This document shows, piece after piece, positions 57,802-64,000 of a stretch of DNA of 64,000 bases. This DNA comes from Plesiocystis pacifica SIR-1. Its GTDB lineage: Bacteria; Myxococcota_A; Polyangia; Nannocystales; Nannocystaceae. Below the pieces are notes generated by a model, which did not search any database, was not told the origin of the DNA, and was given only the letters and a program-made list of their open reading frames with translations. Positions within the stretch are counted from its first letter, which is position 1. Each line of letters begins with the position of its first letter. Both the position numbers and the translations under genes were made by a program. The stretch is taken from assembly GCF_000170895.1 (NCBI RefSeq), contig NZ_ABCS01000002.1, forward strand, positions 124,001 to 188,000, given 5' to 3'.

Positions 57802-58758
57802 TCAGTCGTGCTCCTGGATTAAGTGACGCGGTACTGAGGACGTGACATCCTTTGCCGCTCCGCGCGGTATCGCAGCGTGAACTGGCATGCCCGGAAAAAT
57901 GGCCGCAGCAGCGCTGGCATGCTTCTCGAGTTGACCGAACTTCACAGCGGCTCCTGTCACCTTGGCCTCCTTGACGATCCCGTCAGGCGTTACGCAGTCA
58001 AATTCTCCCTGCATGCCGCAGTCAGGGCACTCGTACTCGACTGACTGCTCCACCGCGCTGGTGTCCTTCGCCACTCGCTGCTCCCAAGCGTAGCCCTCCT
58101 CGATCCCCTCGGCCGCGAGCGCCCGCCTGAAATACTCGTCGGCAAGGTCGAGGTTGCCTTTTCCTTCGAGAACCACTGCCCGCCGAAGCAGTCTGTCCTT
58201 TTTCATTGCTTCCCTTACCCGGCCTTGCTCGATATGCCGGACTTTTCGTTGGTTGTGCGCGGGATCAGATCGGGTCATGTTGGAGTGGGGACAACTCGAG
58301 TCGCCCTGCCCGCGCTTGAACACGACGCCGTTGACAACCCCCGCGGCGGTGGCTGCGTTGGGAGGGCTGCCGCTGGGCCCGCAGTTGTTGACCATGGGAT
58401 CCCCATGGAGTTGGACGTTCTTGCCCTCGACCTTTACGTCCATGGAGCCCAGGCCCACGAACTTCGTTGGACCGTGGGTGTTGGAAGAGACGAGCCCACC
58501 GCCAGTGGCTTTTGAGGCAGCGTCCCCTTGAGAGCCGAAGCTCGCCCCGCGGATGGCGACTGCCTTGCCACCGATGCGAACCCGCTTGGAGAACTTCTTT
58601 GGTGCCTGGCCGCTCTTGCCGATGTTGGGCAGTGGAGTGGCGACGAAGGGCGCCGGTGGCCCCGGCATCTTGCACACGTTCGGGGTCGTCGCGGCGGCGA
58701 CCCCGTTGCTACCCGCAGTCACGGGAGTCTTGGGCGAATTGACGCTAACGTTGCTCAC
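57802..58758 (-). CDS. T6SS effector: DUF4150/PAAR-like tip with C-terminal PD-(D/E)xK-like domain
   Basis: 318 residues. Residues ~1-145 form a DUF4150 domain (NSPKTPVTAGSNGVAAATTP, NVCKMPGPPAPFVATPLPNI, GLGSMDVKVEGKNVQLHGDP), which caps a VgrG spike. A helical linker follows. The C-terminal domain has Cys244-x2-Cys247 and EFDCVTPDGIVKEAKV, giving Asp254-x9-Glu264-x-Lys266, the metal-binding pattern of PD-(D/E)xK nucleases and of several polymorphic toxin nucleases. I infer a DNase delivered by T6SS. The downstream gene is the likely immunity protein. Confidence 0.82.
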   Translation of the reverse strand: MSNVSVNSPKTPVTAGSNGVAAATTPNVCKMPGPPAPFVATPLPNIGKSGQAPKKFSKRVRIGGKAVAIRGASFGSQGDAASKATGGGLVSSNTHGPTKFVGLGSMDVKVEGKNVQLHGDPMVNNCGPSGSPPNAATAAGVVNGVVFKRGQGDSSCPHSNMTRSDPAHNQRKVRHIEQGRVREAMKKDRLLRRAVVLEGKGNLDLADEYFRRALAAEGIEEGYAWEQRVAKDTSAVEQSVEYECPDCGMQGEFDCVTPDGIVKEAKVTGAAVKFGQLEKHASAAAAIFPGMPVHAAIPRGAAKDVTSSVPRHLIQEHD

Positions 58759-58771
58759 ACGACTCCGAAGT

Positions 58772-59842
58772 CTAGACCCGAGGGGCTTCCAGCACCACCG
58801 CGCTGCGCAGACCCGAGTAGGAGCCTGACCACAGGAGTGTCAGGGAGTGCTTCGCGTAGTCACGTGCCCAGGCTCGAACAGCGAGTACCGCCAGCAGCGC
58901 CCCCGTGGACGCGCCGACGTCACCCCAGCAGTCTGTGGCGACTCGGCAACGAGTTGCGTCTCCGAGGAACTCGGCCGCGCGAGTCATGGCGAAGGTCCAC
59001 TCCTCGCTGCGGAACCGCTCACCGTTGAGGTCGCAGTAGATGGACTCCGCTCGAAGCCCTGGGGCACCAGTTCGCCTTCGGGCGAGAGTCATGGCATTGG
59101 CGATCGCGGTCGAGAGTTCGCCACCACAAAAATCTGGGTCTGCGCTCCTTCGATCGGGCCCCTCAGTCGTGGACCAGCCGATCAATCTCGCCTGCGAAGG
59201 GAGCTTCCGCCTTCGAAGGAAGTCTGGACTCGCCACAACCAGGAAGGCCGCTGCCTCGCCCGGAACCAGACCAGAGATGGAGCCGCCTCCACCCGCGAGT
59301 ATCTCATGCCGTTCTAGCCATCCCAGGCAGTCCATGTCGAAGTAGCTGTCGACACCGCCGACGATGCACGACTCGACAGACCCCGCTGCGACTCGTTCGG
59401 CAGCATGCCCAAGAGCAAGCAAGGCGCCCGCGTGTCCTCGACCAGCGAGCTCCAGCTTCGTGCCGACACGCCGCCTTCGAAGATGGCTCTCGAATTGAGC
59501 TGCGAGGGCTGACTCGTCTTCGAGGCGCCACCCGGGAACGAGTTCGGGCATGGCCAGTAATACCGAGGCGTCGAGGCCCTCAGCGTGACTCTCCACGCCC
59601 AGCTTCGTAGCGAGCTCGTCGAGAGCAGCCTCGGCCAGCGAGATCCTTCTATGGAGACCGCCGAGTTCGGAATCGAGACGTGCATCCATCGCTCCAACGA
59701 CGGGCTCACCCAGGCGCGTCACGAATCGAGCATGCTCCTTGAAGGCACAGAGCCCGGCCCGTACGGCCGCCGCGGAGGACTCCGCACTCAACCCCAGGGG
59801 TGTCCGTGCTGCAACGGCGCAGATATGAACGGGTCGAGACAT
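58772..59842 (-). CDS. Beta-ketoacyl-synthase-like pseudoenzyme of the T6SS cargo module
   Basis: 356 residues with thiolase/KS layout: N-terminal VHICAVAARTPLG, the SVESCIVGGVDSYFDMD segment and PGEAAAFLVVA. The catalytic triad is not conserved. At the nucleophile position GRGHAGALLALGHA has no Cys; the first His motif reads CDLNGERF and the second CWGDVGASTGA instead of HGTGT and GHxxGAxG. Such KS-like genes occur beside DUF2169 and DUF4150 genes in T6SS cargo loci and are thought to act as accessory proteins. Coupled to the effector gene by a 13-bp gap. Confidence 0.8.
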   Translation of the reverse strand: MSRPVHICAVAARTPLGLSAESSAAAVRAGLCAFKEHARFVTRLGEPVVGAMDARLDSELGGLHRRISLAEAALDELATKLGVESHAEGLDASVLLAMPELVPGWRLEDESALAAQFESHLRRRRVGTKLELAGRGHAGALLALGHAAERVAAGSVESCIVGGVDSYFDMDCLGWLERHEILAGGGGSISGLVPGEAAAFLVVASPDFLRRRKLPSQARLIGWSTTEGPDRRSADPDFCGGELSTAIANAMTLARRRTGAPGLRAESIYCDLNGERFRSEEWTFAMTRAAEFLGDATRCRVATDCWGDVGASTGALLAVLAVRAWARDYAKHSLTLLWSGSYSGLRSAVVLEAPRV

Positions 59843-59928
59843 CGCTCGGGAGGAAGAGTTGAGCAGGGAGGTGACCTCGACCTGCTCGGGCCGCTACTCT
59901 AGCGCCCGGGCACGAGCGCGACAACAGC

Positions 59929-60939
59929 ATGTGGAGCCTTCGCAACGAGACCCCCTTCGCGGCTGAGCGCAGCTGGACCCGCGATCGAGATGGAACCCAC
60001 TTGTGGCTCGTCGCGGTCAAGGCCACCTACGTCTTCGAACCTGGGGGCGCGCTGACCCTCGCGGACGAACAGCGCGAGCCCTTGCTCGAGCCCGAGTACC
60101 GCGGCGAGCCCGGCCGCACGAGCCTGCGCTACGAAGCTGACCTGGGCCTGCCCAAGCCGGGCACGGACGTGATCGTCAACGCCCTCGCGCACAGCCCCGG
60201 GGGCGTACCGACGCCGGAGGTCGAGTGCGTCCTCGAGGTCGCGGACCTGCGCAAGCGCGTCCTGGTCCGCGGGCCCAGCACCTACAGCGTCGGCGCCTTC
60301 GGGGCGCGGCCCTCGGCGCCCGAGCCCTTCGTGACCCGCCCGATCACCTACGAGCACGCCTACGGCGGGAGCGAACTCGACGACCCCGACCCGCGCCGCC
60401 AGTTCATGGACCCCCGCAACCCCGTCGGCGTCGGGGCGACCAACGACCCCGCGAAGCTCCACGGCAGACCCGCCCCGAGCGTGTTCTACCCGAGCGGAAA
60501 CCCGAGCCAGGTCGGCCCCGCAGGCTTCGGCGCCATCGCCCGCGACTGGTCACCCCGGCGCGAGCTCGCAGGCACCTACGACGACGCGTGGTCCCGCTCC
60601 CGCCGCCCGCTCCTCCCCCTCGACTACTCTGCCGAGCACCAGCGCTGCGCCCCGGCCGATCAACGAACCCGCGAGCGCCTGCGCGGCGGCGAGGCCGTCA
60701 CCCTCATCAACCTCTCCCCCGAGGGGGCCCTACGCTTCGAACTCCCCCGCGTCGAACTCCACGGCGAGGCGAAGCTCCGCCGCGCCCTCGTCCCTCTGAG
60801 CTTCGCCATGAGCTCGGTGATCATCGACATCGATCGACGCGCTCTCCTCTTGGTCTGGGAGAGCGCCCGCCCGGTCCCCAGTAAGGATGTCGAGCACCTG
60901 TCCTGGGCCCGAGTCACGCTATCGCCCCCGGTGCCGTAG
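59929..60939 (+). CDS. DUF2169 T6SS adaptor protein
   Basis: 336 residues. The family pattern is clear: WLVAVKATYVFEPGGALTLA, KPGTDVIVNALAHSPGG, ITYEHAYGGSELDD, NPVGVG and PAGFGAIARDWSPR. DUF2169 proteins help load PAAR/DUF4150 effectors on the VgrG spike. Divergent from the KS-like and effector genes across 86 bp, which should contain a shared promoter region. Last gene of the island before the att repeat. Confidence 0.92.
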   Translation: MWSLRNETPFAAERSWTRDRDGTHLWLVAVKATYVFEPGGALTLADEQREPLLEPEYRGEPGRTSLRYEADLGLPKPGTDVIVNALAHSPGGVPTPEVECVLEVADLRKRVLVRGPSTYSVGAFGARPSAPEPFVTRPITYEHAYGGSELDDPDPRRQFMDPRNPVGVGATNDPAKLHGRPAPSVFYPSGNPSQVGPAGFGAIARDWSPRRELAGTYDDAWSRSRRPLLPLDYSAEHQRCAPADQRTRERLRGGEAVTLINLSPEGALRFELPRVELHGEAKLRRALVPLSFAMSSVIIDIDRRALLLVWESARPVPSKDVEHLSWARVTLSPPVP

Positions 60940-61078
60940 GCGTGCCATCACGCCGCGGCACGAGCCGGGCCGAGACCGCCCCAAACACCCTCAAACGGGA
61001 GACGAAATCTCGAACAATCTCAGCACCTTCCGGCTCAACCCCGCGTCACCATTGACGTTTTTGGAGGTGCTGCACGAC

Positions 61079-61138
61079 GGTTCGAACCCCGTCTCCCGCT
61101 CTTCGAATTCGGCGTCCTAGAGGTCCCTAGGGCGCCGA
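61079..61138. other. Attachment site, distal copy (60-bp direct repeat)
   Basis: Matches 36496-36555 at 59 of 60 positions. It contains the 3' 22 bp of tRNA-Gly (GGTTCGAACCCC... to CTCCCGCT) without the rest of the tRNA. It is immediately followed by a second integrase fragment in the same orientation, so it is the right end of one island and the left end of another. Confidence 0.92.
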
Positions 61139-61140
61139 AT

Positions 61141-61450
61141 TCAGTTTTCGGTCAAACCATGTGCTGTTGGTGTGCCTGTTCCAGCGCCACCACGTCCCTG
61201 GATCGGGCTCGTCCGAGCCGGCGCGAGTCTCGAGATCATCTCGTCTCCCACGCTCTCCGACAGGTGCGCGTACCGCATGGTCATGGTGATCGACGCGTGG
61301 CCCATCCACTCCTGCACGAGCCTGATCGGCACGCCCCCGCATCACCGCCAGGGAGGCGAAGGCACGCGCTCGCCCTTCGGCGCTGCCGCTGCAGCGGTGG
61401 CGTCCCAAGTCAGCGGCAGCCCGCGCGATGAAGTCGAGGGGCTGGCGTCC
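61141..61450 (-). pseudogene. C-terminal fragment of a second tyrosine integrase, frameshifted
   Basis: One frame reads PLDFIARAAADLG, then AFASLAVMRG, the segment before and around the HxxR box. A different frame continues MPIRLVQEWMGHASITMTMR then YAHLSE with the GHAS box and nucleophile Tyr. A frameshift near 61330 joins them and the HxxR motif is damaged. About 100 codons remain; the N-terminal two thirds are gone. It is similar to the intact integrase at 36534 (VVQEWLGHASIEMTMRYAHL) and sits in the same position relative to an att repeat. Confidence 0.82.
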
Positions 61451-61492
61451 CTCTCGAGGCCGAGGTGGGGCCGATGGCGTAGGGCCCACTGC

Positions 61493-62194
61493 TCAGCGGA
61501 CCTGTTCGTCCCACGCCAGATCGATCAGGTCATCGAGAGTCGCTCGCAGCTGGGCCTGAGTCTGGCCCTCGAGAGCGACGGTGCTCAGGTAGGCGTGAAA
61601 GCGCGGCAAGACCCGCTCGATGACGCCGCTGGGTTGCTCTTCGAGGGCCTCGATGCACGCGGCTGCGGCAGGTCGATAGTGGGAGAAACCACGAATGAAG
61701 ACCTGGATCGCCAGCGACTGCGTTGCGAAGGCCCGCCGCGTGAGCTCGTAGTCGCCGTCGAGCGAAGTGAGCTCTGCGATCCACCACAGACGCGAGAAGG
61801 TGTTGCTGTCGTGGCGAAGGCCAGCCCGCCAAAAGCGGGCGCGCATCGTCGCCCATGACTGAAACTCGTAGCGATGTCGGATGAACCTGGGCTCGACGAC
61901 GACCGCGAGGAAGCGCCAGACCCCGGCGTCAGCTGCCTCGCGTCGGGACAGGGGCAGGGCCTGGTGGATCAGCGGGGCGGCGCGAGCGTCGAGCTCGGTC
62001 GAGTGCTCGGCGATCTCGGCCCGCAGCTGCGCGAGGCTCTCGCACAGCCCATCGAGGGCGTGGTCCCGCTCGAGGGCCTCGCAGTGGGGCGCCCAGACCT
62101 CGTGGGGATGGGCGTCGAGCTCTCCACTGGCGAGCTCGCGGGTGACGAGGCGTCGGCCCGTGGGTCCGAGCCGCTGAAGTGGCCGCGTCGTCAC
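61493..62194 (-). CDS. Hypothetical protein, third gene of right-end operon
   Basis: 233 residues from the GTG at 62194, which overlaps the stop of the upstream gene by 4 bp (GTGA). Helical and soluble, with FLAVVVEPRFIRHRYEF, then FWRAGLRHDSNTFSRLWWIAEL as its most distinctive stretch, reminiscent of uncharacterised proteins from defence-type operons (DUF6339-like); this is a tentative impression. No catalytic motif. Confidence 0.65.
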   Translation of the reverse strand: MTTRPLQRLGPTGRRLVTRELASGELDAHPHEVWAPHCEALERDHALDGLCESLAQLRAEIAEHSTELDARAAPLIHQALPLSRREAADAGVWRFLAVVVEPRFIRHRYEFQSWATMRARFWRAGLRHDSNTFSRLWWIAELTSLDGDYELTRRAFATQSLAIQVFIRGFSHYRPAAAACIEALEEQPSGVIERVLPRFHAYLSTVALEGQTQAQLRATLDDLIDLAWDEQVR

Positions 62195-63168
62195 GAAAAC
62201 TCCCCCGTGAGCTTGGCCGCGAGCGCGGCGAGCTTGCCCTCGACCTGGAGGATAGCGTCGAGCCGGGCGAGCAACATCGGCAGGTCTTGGAAGTCGCGCT
62301 CGAGGCAGGACTGACGCTCCTCGGCCCGGCGCTCGGGGTACAGGCGCGGCAGCCACTGGTCGAGCACGGCTCGCTCCCAGTCGTAGGCTGGTTCACCGTC
62401 GTCGACGAGGCGCGCGCTGACGCGGAGCACGAGCTGGGTCCACACGCTGCTGGCGATCCGCTCGAACACGAGATCGCGGACGCGCGCCCTCGGCCCCCGG
62501 GTGCCCTTGCTGTCGAGGGTTGGGCGCAGCGACTCGTGATCGGCGTTGAGGTAGAGAATCGGCGTCTCGCCCTCGAGTTCGAGGCGGTAGAGCGCGCTCG
62601 CATTCGGGGCGCCGGGGTCGTCCGAGAAGCGGCGATAGTGGACGTCGAGGTAGTTGCCGGCGCGGACTTCGGGCTGGTCGAGGAGCAGCGTGAGCGTGCG
62701 CGAGCCGGCCAGGCGCGTGCCGGCGAGCGAGGCCACGCGAGCACCCGCGCTCGGGTCGGCGGCAGGGGCCGTACGGATGAGGTGGGCGTCGAGCTCGACG
62801 AGGCCCGCGAGCTCATCGCGGACGAGCGCGAGCGGGATCCCAAAGCGCTCCCCCTCGGTGCTCGGCCAGGCCTGGAGCGCCACGCGTCGGCGAAGATGCG
62901 TCCGCGGGCAGCGGAGGGTGATGAGGACAGCCACGGGCGGCGAGTCGCGCTCGTGCTTGGCGACGAGGCGGCGGACGAGCCGGCCCGGCGCTCGAAGCTC
63001 GAGCTCGAGCGTGGCGTGGGCCCAGTTGGTCCCGAGCTCGACGCTGTTGGCGTGGGGCTCGACGAGCTCGACGGGGCGGTCGTCGAGCGAGGCTCCGAGG
63101 ACTCGCAGGCGCAGGCCGTGGTCCTCGTAGGCCCAGGGGTAAAAGCGCTGCTCACGGCTTTGCTTCAC
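62191..63168 (-). CDS. Hypothetical protein, second gene of right-end operon
   Basis: 325 residues from a GTG at 63168 with AAGGAGAGG just upstream; overlaps both neighbours by 4 bp. The N-terminal half is beta-rich with alternating charged strands (HATLELELRAPGRLVRRLVA); the C-terminal half is helical. No domain recognised. Tight coupling suggests a complex with the flanking products. Confidence 0.68.
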   Translation of the reverse strand: MKQSREQRFYPWAYEDHGLRLRVLGASLDDRPVELVEPHANSVELGTNWAHATLELELRAPGRLVRRLVAKHERDSPPVAVLITLRCPRTHLRRRVALQAWPSTEGERFGIPLALVRDELAGLVELDAHLIRTAPAADPSAGARVASLAGTRLAGSRTLTLLLDQPEVRAGNYLDVHYRRFSDDPGAPNASALYRLELEGETPILYLNADHESLRPTLDSKGTRGPRARVRDLVFERIASSVWTQLVLRVSARLVDDGEPAYDWERAVLDQWLPRLYPERRAEERQSCLERDFQDLPMLLARLDAILQVEGKLAALAAKLTGEFS

Positions 63169-64000
63169 CCGACCTCTCCTTGCTCACCGACGACGCGCAG
63201 GCCGATCTCGGTGTGGCGCAGCTCGTCTTCGACGGGGACCGAACGGCCGGTGAGGGCGAGCGCGGATACGCCGAGCGGGACCGCGACCTCGATGGTGTCC
63301 TCGCGGTGGACAATGGCCAGCGGCGGCTCGGTCGTGAGCGACTCGATTGCGAGGGGTCGGGCGTGACTCCCATCTTCGGCGAGGTGATGCAGTGAGAGCG
63401 CGACGCGCCATGGGCGGGCGTCGAGCTCCGGCGTGATGGTGCCGTGGAAGCGCCAGACCTCGTCGTCGAGGCGGGCGTCGAAGTCTCGCAGCGCAAAGAT
63501 GGTCTGCGAAGCGGACGACGCGCGGCCCGTCCGGCCGAGGGGAAAGCGCTTGCGCAGGCGCTCGGGCCCTTCGACGCCAGCCTCGACGGGGGGCGCGAGC
63601 AACTGCCGAAGCGCAGCCTGCACGCTGTCCCACAGGCGGACGAAGACCTGACCCGAGCCGCGCAGCCAGCCGTCCTTGAGCGCCGGGGTCACGCCCCAAG
63701 CGTCGTGACCCGGCGGCTCGGCGTCCCGCAAGAAGCGTTCGATGACGCGGTCCTCATCGCTCGCCTCACCCGGTGCGCGGCCGAGACCGCAGGCGAGGAT
63801 GGCGTGGAAGGGCCGCAAGCCCGACAGTCCCGAGAAGTCCCGATATTCGACGACCATGCCCGCACCGCGGAAGGTCGCGAGCCGGCGACTCGCGGGCGCG
63901 TCCTCGTCCGCGAGTCGGACGATGAGCTCGACCTCGCCCCGGGTCCGCCGGGTCTCACCGCGCCCGCGCGGGAGCTCGACGCTCAGCGGAACTCGGGCGA
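63165..64000 (-). CDS. Hypothetical protein, 5'-partial, first visible gene of right-end operon
   Basis: The frame is open through the right edge (278 codons visible), so the N-terminus is outside the window. Visible motifs are ATFRGAGMVVEYRDFSGL, FLRDAEPPGHDAWGVTPALK and RFPLGRTGRASSASQ; I do not recognise the family with certainty. Stop overlaps the next start (GTGA). Confidence 0.68.
   Translation of the reverse strand, partial: ARVPLSVELPRGRGETRRTRGEVELIVRLADEDAPASRRLATFRGAGMVVEYRDFSGLSGLRPFHAILACGLGRAPGEASDEDRVIERFLRDAEPPGHDAWGVTPALKDGWLRGSGQVFVRLWDSVQAALRQLLAPPVEAGVEGPERLRKRFPLGRTGRASSASQTIFALRDFDARLDDEVWRFHGTITPELDARPWRVALSLHHLAEDGSHARPLAIESLTTEPPLAIVHREDTIEVAVPLGVSALALTGRSVPVEDELRHTEIGLRVVGEQGEVG

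Larger units (their letters stand above)
36496..61138. mobile_element. Integrative genomic island in tRNA-Gly(CCC), ~24.6 kb
   Basis: Bounded by 60-bp direct repeats, with a tyrosine integrase at the tRNA end pointing towards it. The repeat period is 24,583 bp. Cargo: integrase, two hypothetical genes, an 11-bp repeat array, Cys-rich lipoprotein, XRE regulators, an ISL3-like IS, the DUF2997/DUF1257/radical-SAM operon, the sigma/RNAP-like/SNF2 operon, and a T6SS effector module. No relaxase, conjugation or phage structural genes are visible, so it is probably mobilised only by its integrase or in trans. Confidence 0.88.

Noticed and set aside
56560-61138. A complete type VI secretion system
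   Set aside because: Only adaptor, effector and accessory genes are present; no TssB/C, TssF/G, ClpV, VgrG or membrane-complex genes.
36496-61138. A prophage or conjugative element
   Set aside because: No capsid, terminase, tail, relaxase or type IV secretion genes; only an integrase and an IS.

Overview
The window is high-GC bacterial DNA. Its style of gene content points to a myxobacterium, most likely suborder Nannocystineae (Plesiocystis/Enhygromyxa/Nannocystis type). Signs are two transmembrane Ser/Thr protein kinases, several lipoproteins with long Thr/Glu/Asp/Ser linkers or Cys-rich repeats, a front-end-type fatty acid desaturase, a sterol-desaturase-family enzyme, a MurJ flippase, and orphan type VI secretion (T6SS) adaptor/effector genes. 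The assignment is inference from gene style; there is no rRNA or ribosomal marker in the window.

Positions 1-36,440 are chromosomal backbone. From left to right: a two-gene operon including a degenerate HSP90-like (GHKL) ATPase; a membrane-anchored degenerate M23 protein; a TetR regulator behind three evenly spaced palindromes; lipoproteins and a NADAR-domain protein; an FAD dehydrogenase divergent from truA; a Ser/Thr kinase with a long TPR-like sensor; murJ; a GST; a lipoprotein hydrolase coupled to an ABC-2 exporter; a second Ser/Thr kinase fused to a periplasmic-binding-protein domain; a desaturase-merR operon; a sterol-desaturase-family enzyme, VOC protein, RluA-type pseudouridine synthase, sensor histidine kinase and dienelactone hydrolase. 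A roughly 128-bp intergenic repeat occurs twice (about 7.2 kb and 24.2 kb).

Positions 36,496-61,138 are an integrative genomic island of about 24.6 kb inserted at the 3' end of a tRNA-Gly(CCC) gene. It is bounded by 60-bp direct repeats (59/60 identical) and carries a tyrosine integrase next to the tRNA. Cargo includes an 11-bp tandem-repeat array, a Cys-rich lipoprotein, two XRE regulators, an ISL3-like element that truncates an ECF sigma gene, and two tightly packed operons. The first encodes a coiled-coil protein, DUF2997, DUF1257 (Ycf35-like) and a radical-SAM activase-like protein. The second encodes a sigma-70 factor, a 1,534-residue protein and a RapA/HepA-type SNF2 ATPase. The 1,534-residue protein reads like a non-catalytic fusion of the C-terminal half of RNA polymerase beta to the N-terminal third of beta'. 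This sigma + beta/beta' mimic + SNF2 set is the strongest candidate for an undescribed system. The right end of the island holds a T6SS cargo module: a DUF4150/PAAR-like protein with a probable nuclease domain, a candidate immunity gene, a degenerate ketosynthase, a DUF2169 adaptor and a broken second PAAR-like gene.

Positions 61,139-64,000 start with a frameshifted fragment of a second integrase, in the same orientation and abutting the distal att repeat. A three-gene overlapping operon of unrecognised proteins follows. This looks like the start of an older island stacked in the same tRNA site and continuing past the window.
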